Of a stretch of 43,886 nucleotides of DNA, positions 8,350 through 16,918 are shown piece after piece. The translations under genes were made by a program, and so were the position numbers. Below the pieces are notes generated by a model that had not been told where the DNA came from, did not search any database, and saw nothing but the letters and a program-made list of their open reading frames with translations. Numbering within the stretch: the first letter of the stretch is position 1; every line of letters begins with the position of its first letter. This DNA is from Chloroflexi bacterium 44-23 (GTDB lineage Bacteria; Chloroflexota; Anaerolineae; Anaerolineales; Anaerolineaceae): contig MKUW01000016.1 in NCBI GenBank assembly GCA_001899005.1, positions 1-43,886 of the forward strand, given 5' to 3'.

Positions 8350-9136
8350 TCAGCGGCTCCGGTTAGGATTGGATAAAATCATGATAAGGAATCGAGCGTA
8401 AGAATTCAACTCAATGGTGCGACATTTGCATTCCGTTTTGCATCACCCTGATTGGATAGCAGGTACAGAAAAGATTATAGCACGCAACATACAGGAATTG
8501 TATGCACTACGGGCACCCTCACTTAAAATTAGCGAATCTTTAAGGCAGCCACTCTCTTTTTTAACATAAGTAAATAAAGGCTCATTCCAGCCGCAAGATC
8601 TCTTGAAACCTGGCTGTGGATCACCAATATTAATAAGTGATTGCCCTATCTGGGAAAATAGGTGATTACGAAAATTTAAGAATTCCGGTTTTCGGTTTTG
8701 ACCCTTCGGTAGAATGCGCAGGCGGGGTGCAGTAATTCATATTCCTAATCCAGAAACACGTTCTGGATGAGTTCGGCATGGGCGTCGATCGTCTGATCAT
8801 GTGCCAGTAAGGGCGAGGCAAGAACAATCTGTAAGGGCGAGGCAAGAAAAAACTGCAAAATCAATCCCAATTCCTTTTGCCTCGCCCCAACATCCCTCAT
8901 AGCCTCGTCCCAACCCTCATAGCCTCGCCCCAACATTCGACCCCACAAAGCACCATCGCCGATCTATCCGTCTGAAAGATTATGACTACAGCCAGTCCGG
9001 CGTCTATTTTGCAATTTCCGTATAGCAAACCGGCACATATTGGTGCGACCAGCTTTTGATTGAATATAAACCGATTTTTTTCCTCGTGGAAACGCTTACT
9101 GCTAACTTCCAGCAATAAGAGTGACTTACAGCCAGT
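8350..9136. other. Long intergenic region upstream of dnaE
   Basis: About 790 bp without a convincing gene. A minus-strand TATAAT at 8475-8480 could be part of the dnaE promoter, giving a leader of about 120 bases; no good -35 is seen. The right half carries the tandem and inverted repeats listed separately at 8807-8933. Short open frames here are composed largely of those repeats and are not supported as genes. Confidence 0.5.
8807..8933. repeat. Two tandem duplications that are inverted relative to each other
   Basis: A 24-bp unit beginning GTAAGGGCGAGGCAAGAA occurs twice in tandem (8807-8830, 8831-8854). After a short spacer comes TTGCCTCGCCC (8877-8887), the exact inverse of GGGCGAGGCAA. 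Next is a 20-bp unit, CCCTCATAGCCTCGYCCCAA, twice in tandem (8894-8913, 8914-8933). All four units share the GGGCGAGGC core or its complement, so the block could fold into several alternative stems. No gene explains it. Confidence 0.8.
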
Positions 9137-9553
9137 TTACTTTTTTAGCTGCCGAGCTGCTTCTTGCAACGCTAATTCATCAGAAGTTTCGGCGCTAATC
9201 TTAATCCCATGCGGAATTGGTTTCCCATCAAGATCCACATGAATAAAAGTTATAAAGCCATTGAATACTTGCTCGTTTTGGACCTCCATCCGGACAAAGG
9301 CAACCAGGCTGGTCCTTCCCGCCAGGACAATTGCACTCTCCAGACTGACCACATCGCCTTTATTTACCGGTCGCTTAAATACCATCTCATGAATTTGTAA
9401 ACAAACAATATTCTCTGGCCGAGTCAGCTTGGAAGCTGCCACAAAACCTGATTCTACGAACCACTCCGCTGTTCGACCGGCATACAAAGTACCATGATGA
9501 TTTAAATCTTCTCCTTTTACAAGCCGGTTGGTAGTGTAATGAACAAAACTCAT
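9137..9553 (-). CDS. Acyl-CoA thioesterase, hotdog fold (YciA/ACOT-like)
   Basis: Hotdog-fold protein, 138 residues from ATG 9553. LVKGEDLNHHGTLYAGRTAEWFVE matches the N-x-x-G-x-L-hotdog helix pattern of acyl-CoA hydrolases, with Asn-His-His before the helix and Glu in the usual catalytic Asp/Glu region. IVCLQIHEMVFKRPVNKGDVV is the following strand block. It probably hydrolyses an acyl-CoA; the chain specificity cannot be read from sequence. An upstream in-frame GTG at 9568 would add MKGKR, but that stretch contains the purine-rich RBS AAAGGGAAGAG, so ATG 9553 is preferred. It is divergent from the MATE gene. Confidence 0.85.
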   Translation of the reverse strand: MSFVHYTTNRLVKGEDLNHHGTLYAGRTAEWFVESGFVAASKLTRPENIVCLQIHEMVFKRPVNKGDVVSLESAIVLAGRTSLVAFVRMEVQNEQVFNGFITFIHVDLDGKPIPHGIKISAETSDELALQEAARQLKK

Positions 9554-9681
9554 TCTCTTCCCTTTCACAATTTATGAAAAATATAATATCTGCCTTGGAA
9601 TTATAAACCATTAGAAAACAGTTAACTTGCTCTTGATTAATGGCCTTACAAAATCTGCTTCTGTTAATTCATTCATTGTTA

Positions 9682-9741
9682 ATGTCACTCTTCCCATAGG
9701 GTGACATTTTCCCTTACCATTTTCAGTGTGACATTTTCCCT
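9682..9741. promoter_or_regulatory. Repeated GTGACAT motifs in a divergent intergenic region
   Basis: GTGACATTTTCCCT occurs twice (9701-9714 and 9728-9741), 27 bp apart. ATGTCAC at 9682-9688 is the exact inverse of the first copy's GTGACAT, separated by 12 bp. The block lies between the divergent thioesterase and MATE genes, the usual position of an operator array. No regulator gene is adjacent. Confidence 0.5.
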
Positions 9742-9836
9742 GAACAATAACAGAACGGAGTTCATTCCTCGACAAAATTTTCTCTCTCGATTAAACTCAA
9801 TCAGGCCATTTTGCCCGGAATCAGGAATTAATTTCG

Positions 9837-11198
9837 ATGCTTTCAAAACTGTTTCAAGACCACCGGTTTTTTACTGTTTTCCTTAAGATCGCGATCCCGA
9901 TCACCATTCAACAATTTGTAACCTCTTTCACCAACCTTCTGGATGTATTGATGGTTGGGCAATTGGGTGAGACAGCCATTGCTGCCCTTGGCCTTTCGAA
10001 CCAGGTCTTTTTTTTATTAATCATCATTATTTTTGGGATTAACAGCGGTTCTGCCATATTCACTGCCCAGTACTGGGGTAAAAAAGATATTTATAATCTG
10101 CGGCGCGTAATGGGAATTGGCCTATCGCTGAGTTCAGCTGTTGCCATCTTTTTCACGATCGCTGCCATGATATTTTCAAAGCAGGTGCTTGGCATCTACA
10201 CCGAAGATAGCGCGGTAATAAATTTAGGCAGCCAATACTTGCGGATTGTCGGTTTCAGCTACCTTTTTACAGCAATTTCAACGTCTTTCGTGGCAGTTTT
10301 GCGCAGCTCTGAAAATGTGCGGTTGCCAATGACCGTTTCCATTATCACACTCAGTCTCAATATGGTGCTTAACTTCCTCTTAATTTTTGGCAACTTTGGT
10401 TTTCCAAAAATGGGTGTTGCTGGAGCCGCATTGGGAACATCCATCGCACGTTCTCTCGAATGTTTTCTGATCATATTTTTCTCCTACCGGATGCGGACTG
10501 CAGCTGCAGCGCGCTTGCATGAGCTGAAATATTCGCTTGAGTTTCTAAAAAAGGTTTTAATCATATCTCTGCCGGCGGCTATCAATGAGTTTTTTTGGTC
10601 ACTGGGCATCACCACATACAATGCTGTTTATGCCCATATTGGCACCGGTGCCATTGCGGCCATCAATATTAATAGCACAATTGAAAACATGTCATTCGTA
10701 GTTTTTATTGGGATGGCCAATGCTTGCGCCATTATGATTGGCAATCAGATTGGTGCTGGCAATGAGCACCTGGCCTTTGATTATGGCAAACGGTTTCTCA
10801 TTCTAGGTATTTCAAGCGCTTTCTTGATCGGAGCCGTAGTAATTTCTCTGCGACCGGTGGTGCTTTCCCTCTATAACATTCAACCGGAAAATTATTTTTT
10901 TGCCTTCACTTTATTGTTAATTTATGGCCTTACCATGTGGATTCGTGTCAGCAATCTTATTCTTTTCATCGGGATTTTAAGATCTGGCGGCGATACCCGC
11001 TTCGCGTTGCTGGTTGAAATGAGCTCAATCTGGCTGATCGGGGTACCGGCCGCCTTTATCGGTGCTTTTGTTCTAAAGTGGCCAGTCTACGGCGTTTACA
11101 GTCTGGTGCTCCTTGAAGAAGTCGTAAAGCTTATTATTGTAATACCACGCTATTTTTCGAAAAAGTGGATTCACAATCTGGCTGCTACGGTTTATTAA
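9837..11198 (+). CDS. MATE family multidrug/toxin efflux transporter
   Basis: A 453-residue polytopic membrane protein with about 12 hydrophobic segments and the MATE N-terminal pattern IAIPITIQQFVTSFTNLLDV, then LGETAIAALGLSNQVFF and GINSGSAIFTAQYWGKKD. The second half repeats the fold (ISLPAAINEFFWSLG, GMANACAIMIGNQIGAGN). MATE proteins export cationic drugs or metabolites in exchange for Na+ or H+; the substrate here is unknown. AGGA lies about 11 bases before ATG 9837. It appears to be transcribed alone, from a spacer containing repeated GTGACAT motifs. Confidence 0.93.
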   Translation: MLSKLFQDHRFFTVFLKIAIPITIQQFVTSFTNLLDVLMVGQLGETAIAALGLSNQVFFLLIIIIFGINSGSAIFTAQYWGKKDIYNLRRVMGIGLSLSSAVAIFFTIAAMIFSKQVLGIYTEDSAVINLGSQYLRIVGFSYLFTAISTSFVAVLRSSENVRLPMTVSIITLSLNMVLNFLLIFGNFGFPKMGVAGAALGTSIARSLECFLIIFFSYRMRTAAAARLHELKYSLEFLKKVLIISLPAAINEFFWSLGITTYNAVYAHIGTGAIAAININSTIENMSFVVFIGMANACAIMIGNQIGAGNEHLAFDYGKRFLILGISSAFLIGAVVISLRPVVLSLYNIQPENYFFAFTLLLIYGLTMWIRVSNLILFIGILRSGGDTRFALLVEMSSIWLIGVPAAFIGAFVLKWPVYGVYSLVLLEEVVKLIIVIPRYFSKKWIHNLAATVY

Positions 11199-11511
11199 GG
11201 ATATGCCAGCGGATAAAAGAAATTGTAGCCACAGGGTGTAATATTGCTTTCCATCAGGCTCATTTCCAGACTGAAGCCACGCGTTGCGTAAGCGAATCAT
11301 AATGGGCACAATTCAACATAGATCGTCCACCGAGCTGATAAAATGGGGCTTTCATTGCCATTTTAACCACTAAATAAACATTTTCTTCTTTAATCATTTT
11401 GTCAACATCCGGGAAAAACTTAACGTTGGTTTTAGATACTCTCAAGAAGATGATCTATTTTTACAGCTTGTCAGATGTTACAATTCCAAGGGCTTCTTAC
11501 GTTTTGTTAAT
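11199..11511. other. Intergenic region, nothing recognised
   Basis: About 310 bp between the MATE gene and the promoter of the next plus-strand gene. No RNA gene, terminator or coding region with a credible RBS and family resemblance is seen. A 61-codon minus-strand frame at 11260-11445 has no supporting signals. Confidence 0.4.
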
Positions 11512-11547
11512 TTGAGTCAGTCTTATCAATTCACCTTATAATAAGGT
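11512..11547 (+). promoter_or_regulatory. Promoter with a palindrome over the -10 box
   Basis: TTGAGT (11512-11517) and TATAAT (11537-11542) are spaced 19 bp apart. The -10 lies inside a perfect 7+1+7 inverted repeat ACCTTAT-A-ATAAGGT (11533-11547), about 30 bp upstream of ATG 11577. A repressor bound there would block RNA polymerase. The regulator is unknown. Confidence 0.5.
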
Positions 11548-11576
11548 CACTCTTAATCAGATCATTCACTTTATTT

Positions 11577-12596
11577 ATGAAAACTATCTGGAAAATCAAT
11601 CCACTATTCTTGTTATTTCTGCTAATTCCTTTGTTGGGTAATGCTTGCCAACCAGTTAACCTGGAACCACCACTTAACCGAAAAACGCCACTCTTCGAGT
11701 ACGCCACCGACTACGACCGTCGTCAGGCTGCAGTCTCAGCCGCCCGCCAGCTGGTTGCCCAACGCGTTCAGGGAACAGTCGATGATGTTCTAATTCTGTC
11801 CGTCGAACCTTACAAATGGAATGACATTTGCCTGGGTTTCCCCGCACCCGATGAGATTTGTCCGGATGACCAGATCAATGGCTTTCTAATCATGCTGAGT
11901 GCCAATGGCCAGTTGTTTGAGGCCCATACCGATTCTGATGGAATCAACGTGCGCTTCAGTGTATCAGCAGCAAGTTTTGAATCGCCACAAGAAAAAGCAA
12001 TTTTGCTGCTCGCCAGGCAATTGAATATCTCCCCAACTGAAATACTGGTGCAATCGATTGAACCTGTGCAATGGCCGGATTCTTGCCTTGGAATTGGTGG
12101 CTCCGGCAGCTGCCTGACTGTGATCACACCCGGCTTTCGCATTATTCTTGAAGCTCGCGGGCAACGCTTTGAATATCACAGCAATTCCGATGGATCACTT
12201 CTATACGGTGGTATCTCACCAGCAGAAATGCCCAGCAATAACTCCTCGGACCCATTGAGTGAATACCTGACCCTCAGTATGCAACGCAGTTATTTTACCA
12301 GTACCATGGTTGAACAATTATTGATCAGTAGTGATTATTCTACAGTCATCAGCAATAATGAAGGCTTACAAAAGAGTGACATTCAGCTGACGCCCAGTGA
12401 AATTGAGCAGCTGGCAAACTGGAAAGCCAACTTTGCAGACAGCACTTTTACGATCCGCGAAGATAATGCCCAATGGCAAGCCACAGTTCATCTTTACGGT
12501 CAGGGGGAGGAAGCACTACCGGATTTTGGGCAGGAAATTTTACTAAATTTTGTATTGGAAATCTACGCGCGTGAAGCCAACCCAGATACCAAGTGA
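11577..12596 (+). CDS. Probable lipoprotein with two copies of a WxDxCLG module
   Basis: 339 residues. The N-terminal signal peptide (KTIWKINPLFLLFLLIPLLG) ends in GNAC with Cys24, a weak lipobox, so lipid anchoring is probable but not certain. Two homologous modules of about 85 residues follow. Each has a helix with an AARQL or LARQL core, then VEPYKWNDICLG (Trp81) or IEPVQWPDSCLG (Trp166), a Gly-rich segment, a hydrophobic strand, and GQxFExHxxSDG. A C-terminal region of about 110 residues is unrelated to the modules. Paired Cys residues in each module suggest a disulphide in an exported protein. The function is unknown. The gene has its own promoter with an operator-like palindrome. Confidence 0.8.
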   Translation: MKTIWKINPLFLLFLLIPLLGNACQPVNLEPPLNRKTPLFEYATDYDRRQAAVSAARQLVAQRVQGTVDDVLILSVEPYKWNDICLGFPAPDEICPDDQINGFLIMLSANGQLFEAHTDSDGINVRFSVSAASFESPQEKAILLLARQLNISPTEILVQSIEPVQWPDSCLGIGGSGSCLTVITPGFRIILEARGQRFEYHSNSDGSLLYGGISPAEMPSNNSSDPLSEYLTLSMQRSYFTSTMVEQLLISSDYSTVISNNEGLQKSDIQLTPSEIEQLANWKANFADSTFTIREDNAQWQATVHLYGQGEEALPDFGQEILLNFVLEIYAREANPDTK

Positions 12597-12635
12597 ATGA
12601 AATGCATCCTGCCGTGAGCGGATATGATAGCAGCA

Positions 12636-13044
12636 GACAGCAAGCCAGGCTTCCAGGTAATTGTCGATGAGGTAGAAAGCGGATACGAAGCTCGGATTGG
12701 GACGATAAAGTAAACACTAAATGGACTATCAATCTCGCGCATGAACGATTGCCTAGCCGAGATTCAAGTTAGCAATGCCTAGCGCTGGCAGCCTGCTTCG
12801 CATGCGTTTTTGAAAACCAGGCTTCGGGTGAGATGAGAGAATAGAATGCAAAAGCAACTTTACCTTAATTCAAGATGAAACCTGGTTTTGGACTTTTTAA
12901 AGAGTTTATTAGGTGATTTAAAACAAGAAACCTGGTTTGTTGTTGAGCGACGTTCACGTTTTCAGCGCAGCAAGGATTGCAGCCTGACTCCAATCCAGAC
13001 TTCCAGGTAATTGGTGGTGAGGAAACCTGGTTCGAAGCGTCTCT
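12636..13044. repeat. Degenerate repeat block rich in GAAACCTGGTT
   Basis: This intergenic stretch (overall 12597-13081) contains related units. GAAACCTGGTT occurs at 12877, 12927 and 13022, and its inverse AAAACCAGGCT at about 12813. The string CTTCCAGGTAATTG is present near 12648 and again near 13000, followed both times by a GATGAGG or GGTGAGG string and a CGAAGC. The pieces look like an old, partly duplicated non-coding element. No gene is seen in it. Confidence 0.6.
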
Positions 13045-13081
13045 TGCGAATCACAAGACTTTTGCCTTAACTTTCAGCGAA

Positions 13082-14551
13082 TCAAAACTCAGACTTGCTC
13101 CACAAGCGGATCAGCTGGTAGAAAAAAACCACCATCTTGCCCATACTTTCAACGCTCAAACGCTCATCTATGCCATGCATGCGATTCAGGTCGTTTTTAG
13201 TGGAGAGATAGGGCGTAAAACGATAAACTGCCTGACTGACCGGGGCGTAATAGCGAGCATCAGTGGCTCCCAAGACCAGGTATGGTGCAACCGGAATGCC
13301 GTCAAAAACTTGCCGTATGGTTAATGCCAGCAATTTATAGGCAGGTATATCCGTATCCGAAACTGGAGAAGCTTCCCAATAGCCACCTACCATCGGTTCA
13401 AACATGACTTTTTCATCCCCAATAATCTTACGTACTCGTGCACATACACTTGCAATCGTATCCCCCGGTAAGAGGCGCATATTGACAATCGCCTCGGCAC
13501 TATGCGGCAATATGTTTTCCTTCACGCCAGCTTTGAGCATGGTAAGCGCAGTCGTGGTGCGAACAGAGGCATCGGATTGCGGATTGGCTTCCACCATTCG
13601 ACGCACGATCGGCCCGAAGAACCATAAATTGGCAAACACAAATTGCATCCCAAAACTGGCTGCCGGCCCTAAGTGCGCATAAAGCTCCTTCAAGGCTTTC
13701 ATGTGAGCCGGCTGGGGGTTAGCGTCCAGTTTGGCAAGGGCACGCGCCAGCCGCCCAATGGCCATATCTTTACCCGGCATGGCAGAATGACCCGGGGTGG
13801 ATTCTGTATGCAACCGCAAGGTGACGTGTCCCTTTTCAGCAGTTCCAACCAGAGCAACCGCACCGGTCACACCGGGCAAAATTCCCTCAGTGATGGAACC
13901 ACCTTCATCCAGCATGGCGGCCAGTTCTATCCCTTGCTCCTGAAGATGAGCTACAATTTTGGCTGCACCTTGCTGCCCGCCAATTTCTTCATCCTCCCCG
14001 AAGCCTAGCAGTATTGTTCGTTCAGGTTGGTACCCTTCCGCCAGCAGCTTTTCGACCGCTTCCATGACAGCAATCATTTGCGATTTGATATCCATCGTTC
14101 CGCGACCCCAGATAAAGCCATCCGCAATTTCACCCGAAAAGGGTGGATGGGTCCAGGCATCCAATGTTTGCTCATCGGCGGGGACGACATCCTGATGGGC
14201 GGCGAACAAAACCGGCTTCAAGGCGGGGTTTTTGCCGGGCCAGGTAAACAATAGTGTTGCGGTGCTAATAACCTCTTTACCCAAATTTTTGTGTATTAAG
14301 GGGTAAGTTCGTTCAAGCAAACGATGATATTGCATGAATGGAGCAGAATCGATCCCTTTGCCGTCTTTTGAGATTGTTTTAATTCGAATAGCAGCCGAAA
14401 GGTGCTGGGCTATTTGCTCAAGATCGACTTCAATATCTTCAATAGCTTTCACTGCCGGAAAGGATTTATAAGTACGTGTCGTCCGAATCAGCATTAATGC
14501 TGCCAAAAACAAAATAACAACCACCACTATGATTACAATGTTTAGTGCCAT
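13082..14551 (-). CDS. Membrane-anchored M20 family metallopeptidase (PM20D1-like)
   Basis: 489 residues. One N-terminal transmembrane helix (NIVIIVVVVILFLAALML) is followed by an M20 peptidase. Metal and catalytic motifs are PVLFAAHQDVVPA, WGRGTMDIKSQM (bridging Asp) and LLGFGEDEEIGGQQGA (Glu pair), with the C-terminal HGIDERL segment. A dimerisation or lid insertion occupies the middle. The family contains carboxypeptidases and N-acyl amino acid hydrolases. Overall length and the anchoring helix resemble PM20D1/CPS1, but the substrate is not determined. The RBS GGGAG precedes ATG 14551. The zinc-ribbon cluster ends 44 bp upstream on the same strand, so read-through from it is possible. Confidence 0.9.
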   Translation of the reverse strand: MALNIVIIVVVVILFLAALMLIRTTRTYKSFPAVKAIEDIEVDLEQIAQHLSAAIRIKTISKDGKGIDSAPFMQYHRLLERTYPLIHKNLGKEVISTATLLFTWPGKNPALKPVLFAAHQDVVPADEQTLDAWTHPPFSGEIADGFIWGRGTMDIKSQMIAVMEAVEKLLAEGYQPERTILLGFGEDEEIGGQQGAAKIVAHLQEQGIELAAMLDEGGSITEGILPGVTGAVALVGTAEKGHVTLRLHTESTPGHSAMPGKDMAIGRLARALAKLDANPQPAHMKALKELYAHLGPAASFGMQFVFANLWFFGPIVRRMVEANPQSDASVRTTTALTMLKAGVKENILPHSAEAIVNMRLLPGDTIASVCARVRKIIGDEKVMFEPMVGGYWEASPVSDTDIPAYKLLALTIRQVFDGIPVAPYLVLGATDARYYAPVSQAVYRFTPYLSTKNDLNRMHGIDERLSVESMGKMVVFFYQLIRLWSKSEF

Positions 14552-14595
14552 TTTGCACTCCCTGGAAAAAAGTTGGTTTTTTTAAGATCAGGAGA

Positions 14596-15135
14596 TTAAT
14601 CAGGTAGTACCCAAAGATCAGCTTCACTTAATTGTAAGTCAAAGATCAAATGTTTCAAGTCATCCTGTCTCTCAGCTTCCATTTGCAGCACAACAGCTTC
14701 AACATAGACTGGTAGATCGCGAGGTGACAATACAACTGGTCTGAATTGATAGCTTTCCACTGAAATCGGGATCGGAGGAGTTCTTAACAATGCTGTGGAT
14801 CTTTGAATTCTTTCAACCGGACCCATCTCAAATGCGGGGATAAAGAATTTGTGCAGATTCTGCCAGAATTGCGTCAATTCTTCCTTACGGTTAGCCGGCA
14901 GATGTGCACCCTGAAATTGTACGCTTACTTCCAGCACCCAGTAAGGGCAGCCGGGTGAGTCTTCATGAGCAGGCTGTTGGTAGGAGATCATTATTTCTTT
15001 CAAGGTTTTTTCCTTGTTGAGTAAAATTCCTTGACCGCATTGGCCGCATTTCCAGGCATATTCGCTTGAACCGGCTGTTATCGGCGTATCACAATGTGGA
15101 CATCGAAGGGCAACCAATGAGACACTTTGCTTCAT
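14596..15135 (-). CDS. Zinc-ribbon protein, third gene of the cluster (soluble)
   Basis: 179 residues, no membrane segment. An N-terminal zinc ribbon with two CxxC knuckles (LRCPHCDTPITAG, KCGQCGQG) is followed by PYWVLEVSVQF, which resembles the Pro-x-Trp strand of its two upstream neighbours, and a C-terminal alpha/beta region (PVVLSPRDLPVYVEAVVLQ). The start overlaps the stop of the preceding gene by 4 bases, implying translational coupling. I do not recognise a named family. It may be an adaptor or cytosolic partner of the two membrane proteins encoded upstream. Confidence 0.75.
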   Translation of the reverse strand: MKQSVSLVALRCPHCDTPITAGSSEYAWKCGQCGQGILLNKEKTLKEIMISYQQPAHEDSPGCPYWVLEVSVQFQGAHLPANRKEELTQFWQNLHKFFIPAFEMGPVERIQRSTALLRTPPIPISVESYQFRPVVLSPRDLPVYVEAVVLQMEAERQDDLKHLIFDLQLSEADLWVLPD

Positions 15136-16124
15136 TTTCTAAATTTTCCCCTTTGTATGACCCGATCGAGCAATTCGCGCGCTTCACGCGGTAAACCGAT
15201 TTCAAATCTGGCAGATTTGAGAGCAGTTGGCTTATCCCGTTCAAATTGATAGTATGCTCCCTGACGAAAGATGCACCAGCCTGTATACATAAGCAATAAT
15301 CCTGCTACAAAAAAAAGCACTAATAAAGGTATTGGAAATTTATTCTCAAAATAAAAAAGCAACACCGGCAGATCGATGGTCACTATGGCGCCCAAAAGAA
15401 ACCCGAGCACTAAAGCGGCAGCTCTATACGTCACACTGCCTGGTGCCTTCCCGTAAAGCACATCCCCGCTGTTACCATCCACAACTACCTGAAATACTTG
15501 CCCAAGCGCTACATAACGCACAACCCACAAAGGATAATAAACCAGAGAAAGTTCTGCTTTGACAATACGCACTAACAGGTGGCTTTTTTTGCGCATGGGT
15601 ACCTCCAGAGATACCTGCGCTGCTGCCAAGGCCTCATCTGGAGATTCGACCGGTTCAAAAACCATACCAGAGCGAACCAATTCGTCAACCGGAAAAGGCT
15701 GTATGGGTTGATCAGTAAGATCCAGCTGATTAATCCCAAATTCACGTACATCGCAGGCCGCCCGATTCCAGATAATTCTTTCTGCTTGGTGCTTTTCTTG
15801 AGTTACGGAGCGCGTTTTTTTGCCAATATCCAGGCGCAATGTCTCCCCTGAGATATGCCAAAAGGGGATGTGAACCAGAAAAACTTCACAGATCTTTGCC
15901 AGCCGATGCACTTTGCGATCGATCGCTGGTGAACTGGCTAAAAAGCGTTGCCAGTGTTGTAGTGCTTCTTCCTGGTTGACCTGCACAGCCAACCGGTAGC
16001 GTGCCAATCCGTCAGCGCCTTTCACAATAAAACGTAAATGGCAGGATGAACAAATGACAATATGTTCTCCCTCCTGAACAGGGTTTGTATTTCCGCAACT
16101 CGGGCAAACCAGTTGCTGGCTCAT
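15132..16124 (-). CDS. Zinc-ribbon membrane protein, second gene of the cluster
   Basis: 330 residues. An N-terminal zinc ribbon (VCPSCGNTNP, CSSCHLRF), then ARYRLAVQVNQEEALQHWQRFLAS, VHIPFWHISGETLRL, and a module YVALGQVFQVVVDGNSGDVLYGKAP. Two transmembrane helices follow (AAALVLGFLLGAIVTIDLP and PIPLLVLFFVAGLLLMYTG), with a basic cytosolic tail. The order and sequence of blocks parallel the 265-residue upstream protein, so the two are probably diverged paralogues. The gene overlaps both neighbours by 4 bases. The function is unknown. Zinc ribbons of this kind bind nucleic acid or protein, but nothing here tells which. Confidence 0.75.
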   Translation of the reverse strand: MSQQLVCPSCGNTNPVQEGEHIVICSSCHLRFIVKGADGLARYRLAVQVNQEEALQHWQRFLASSPAIDRKVHRLAKICEVFLVHIPFWHISGETLRLDIGKKTRSVTQEKHQAERIIWNRAACDVREFGINQLDLTDQPIQPFPVDELVRSGMVFEPVESPDEALAAAQVSLEVPMRKKSHLLVRIVKAELSLVYYPLWVVRYVALGQVFQVVVDGNSGDVLYGKAPGSVTYRAAALVLGFLLGAIVTIDLPVLLFYFENKFPIPLLVLFFVAGLLLMYTGWCIFRQGAYYQFERDKPTALKSARFEIGLPREARELLDRVIQRGKFRK

Positions 16125-16918
16125 GGTTTGCCAGCCGTCCTTTTTGCCAAAAGAAATAATGGCACAAAAGCAAGCCCCGCCAGCACTGCAGAGATGAGGA
16201 TTGCGATTCCGGTAGCGTTATTTCCAAAAAGAGCAGCCAATACAGGAATTAATGCAAGGCCGAGATAAATCAATGCAACCAGGCCGGCTATTCGAAGGTA
16301 TGCCCCCTCGCTTTTCATCGGGTAAAAATTGGCAAACACCTTACCCGTTCCAGCCTCCACCACAGCACTGTAAATTCGATCCTGATAATTGTATTTGATT
16401 ATGAAAATCGGAATATGGACTAGGAATGTTTCCAGAGGAACCCCAACGATCTTCTTTTCAGTAAGCCACCCAAGAGCAGCCTCCAGTGGGACACTTGGCA
16501 GTGCAGCTTCCAGCCCAAGATCCCGGTGATAGGGTAATAAATCACTGGCTGAAATCTTCAGATTCATTAATTCAGTCACAGAAATCGCCCGGGCAGGTTT
16601 AAGCAGGATCGTTTCGCCATTCCCTGCCATCTTTACACGAAAATACCAGATTGGAAGAAAGAGGAATTCAGTACTTAATCGTCGTGCCTGCTGATCCAGG
16701 TCTTTTACTGAATGACTGTCAGACATCCAGCGAAAGAGCGCAGCGTTCGCACCATCTGCATCCAGCGCAGGGCTGACATAATAATGGAAGACAACCTGGT
16801 TTTCATCAATATAAATAGATGAATCACAGAATGGGCAGGTGATGAAAACCTGGCCTTCATATGGTTGCACTTGAGTCCCGCATTGGTTGCAATAAGATTT
16901 TTGTTGTTCAGACTCCAT
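16121..16918 (-). CDS. Zinc-ribbon membrane protein, first gene of the cluster
   Basis: 265 residues. An N-terminal zinc ribbon (YCNQCGTQVQ, CPFCDSSI), then VVFHYYVSPALDADGANAAL, FLPIWYFRVKMAGNGE, LVHIPIFIIKYNYQDRIYSAVVEAGTGKVFANFYP, and two transmembrane helices near the C-terminus. The segment with TGKV before the helices matches the SGDV segment of the next protein. A TATAAT ends about 10 bases before the ATG and no Shine-Dalgarno is apparent, which suggests a very short or leaderless transcript. It heads a three-gene operon with 4-base overlaps and is divergent from the CNBD/NifU pair. Confidence 0.75.
   Translation of the reverse strand: MESEQQKSYCNQCGTQVQPYEGQVFITCPFCDSSIYIDENQVVFHYYVSPALDADGANAALFRWMSDSHSVKDLDQQARRLSTEFLFLPIWYFRVKMAGNGETILLKPARAISVTELMNLKISASDLLPYHRDLGLEAALPSVPLEAALGWLTEKKIVGVPLETFLVHIPIFIIKYNYQDRIYSAVVEAGTGKVFANFYPMKSEGAYLRIAGLVALIYLGLALIPVLAALFGNNATGIAILISAVLAGLAFVPLFLLAKRTAGKP

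Noticed and set aside
8745..8948. 67-codon minus-strand reading frame
   Set aside because: It is made largely of the tandem GAGGC repeats and has no recognisable protein character or RBS.
11260..11445. 61-codon minus-strand frame downstream of the MATE gene
   Set aside because: It lies in an otherwise featureless spacer with no RBS or recognisable motif.
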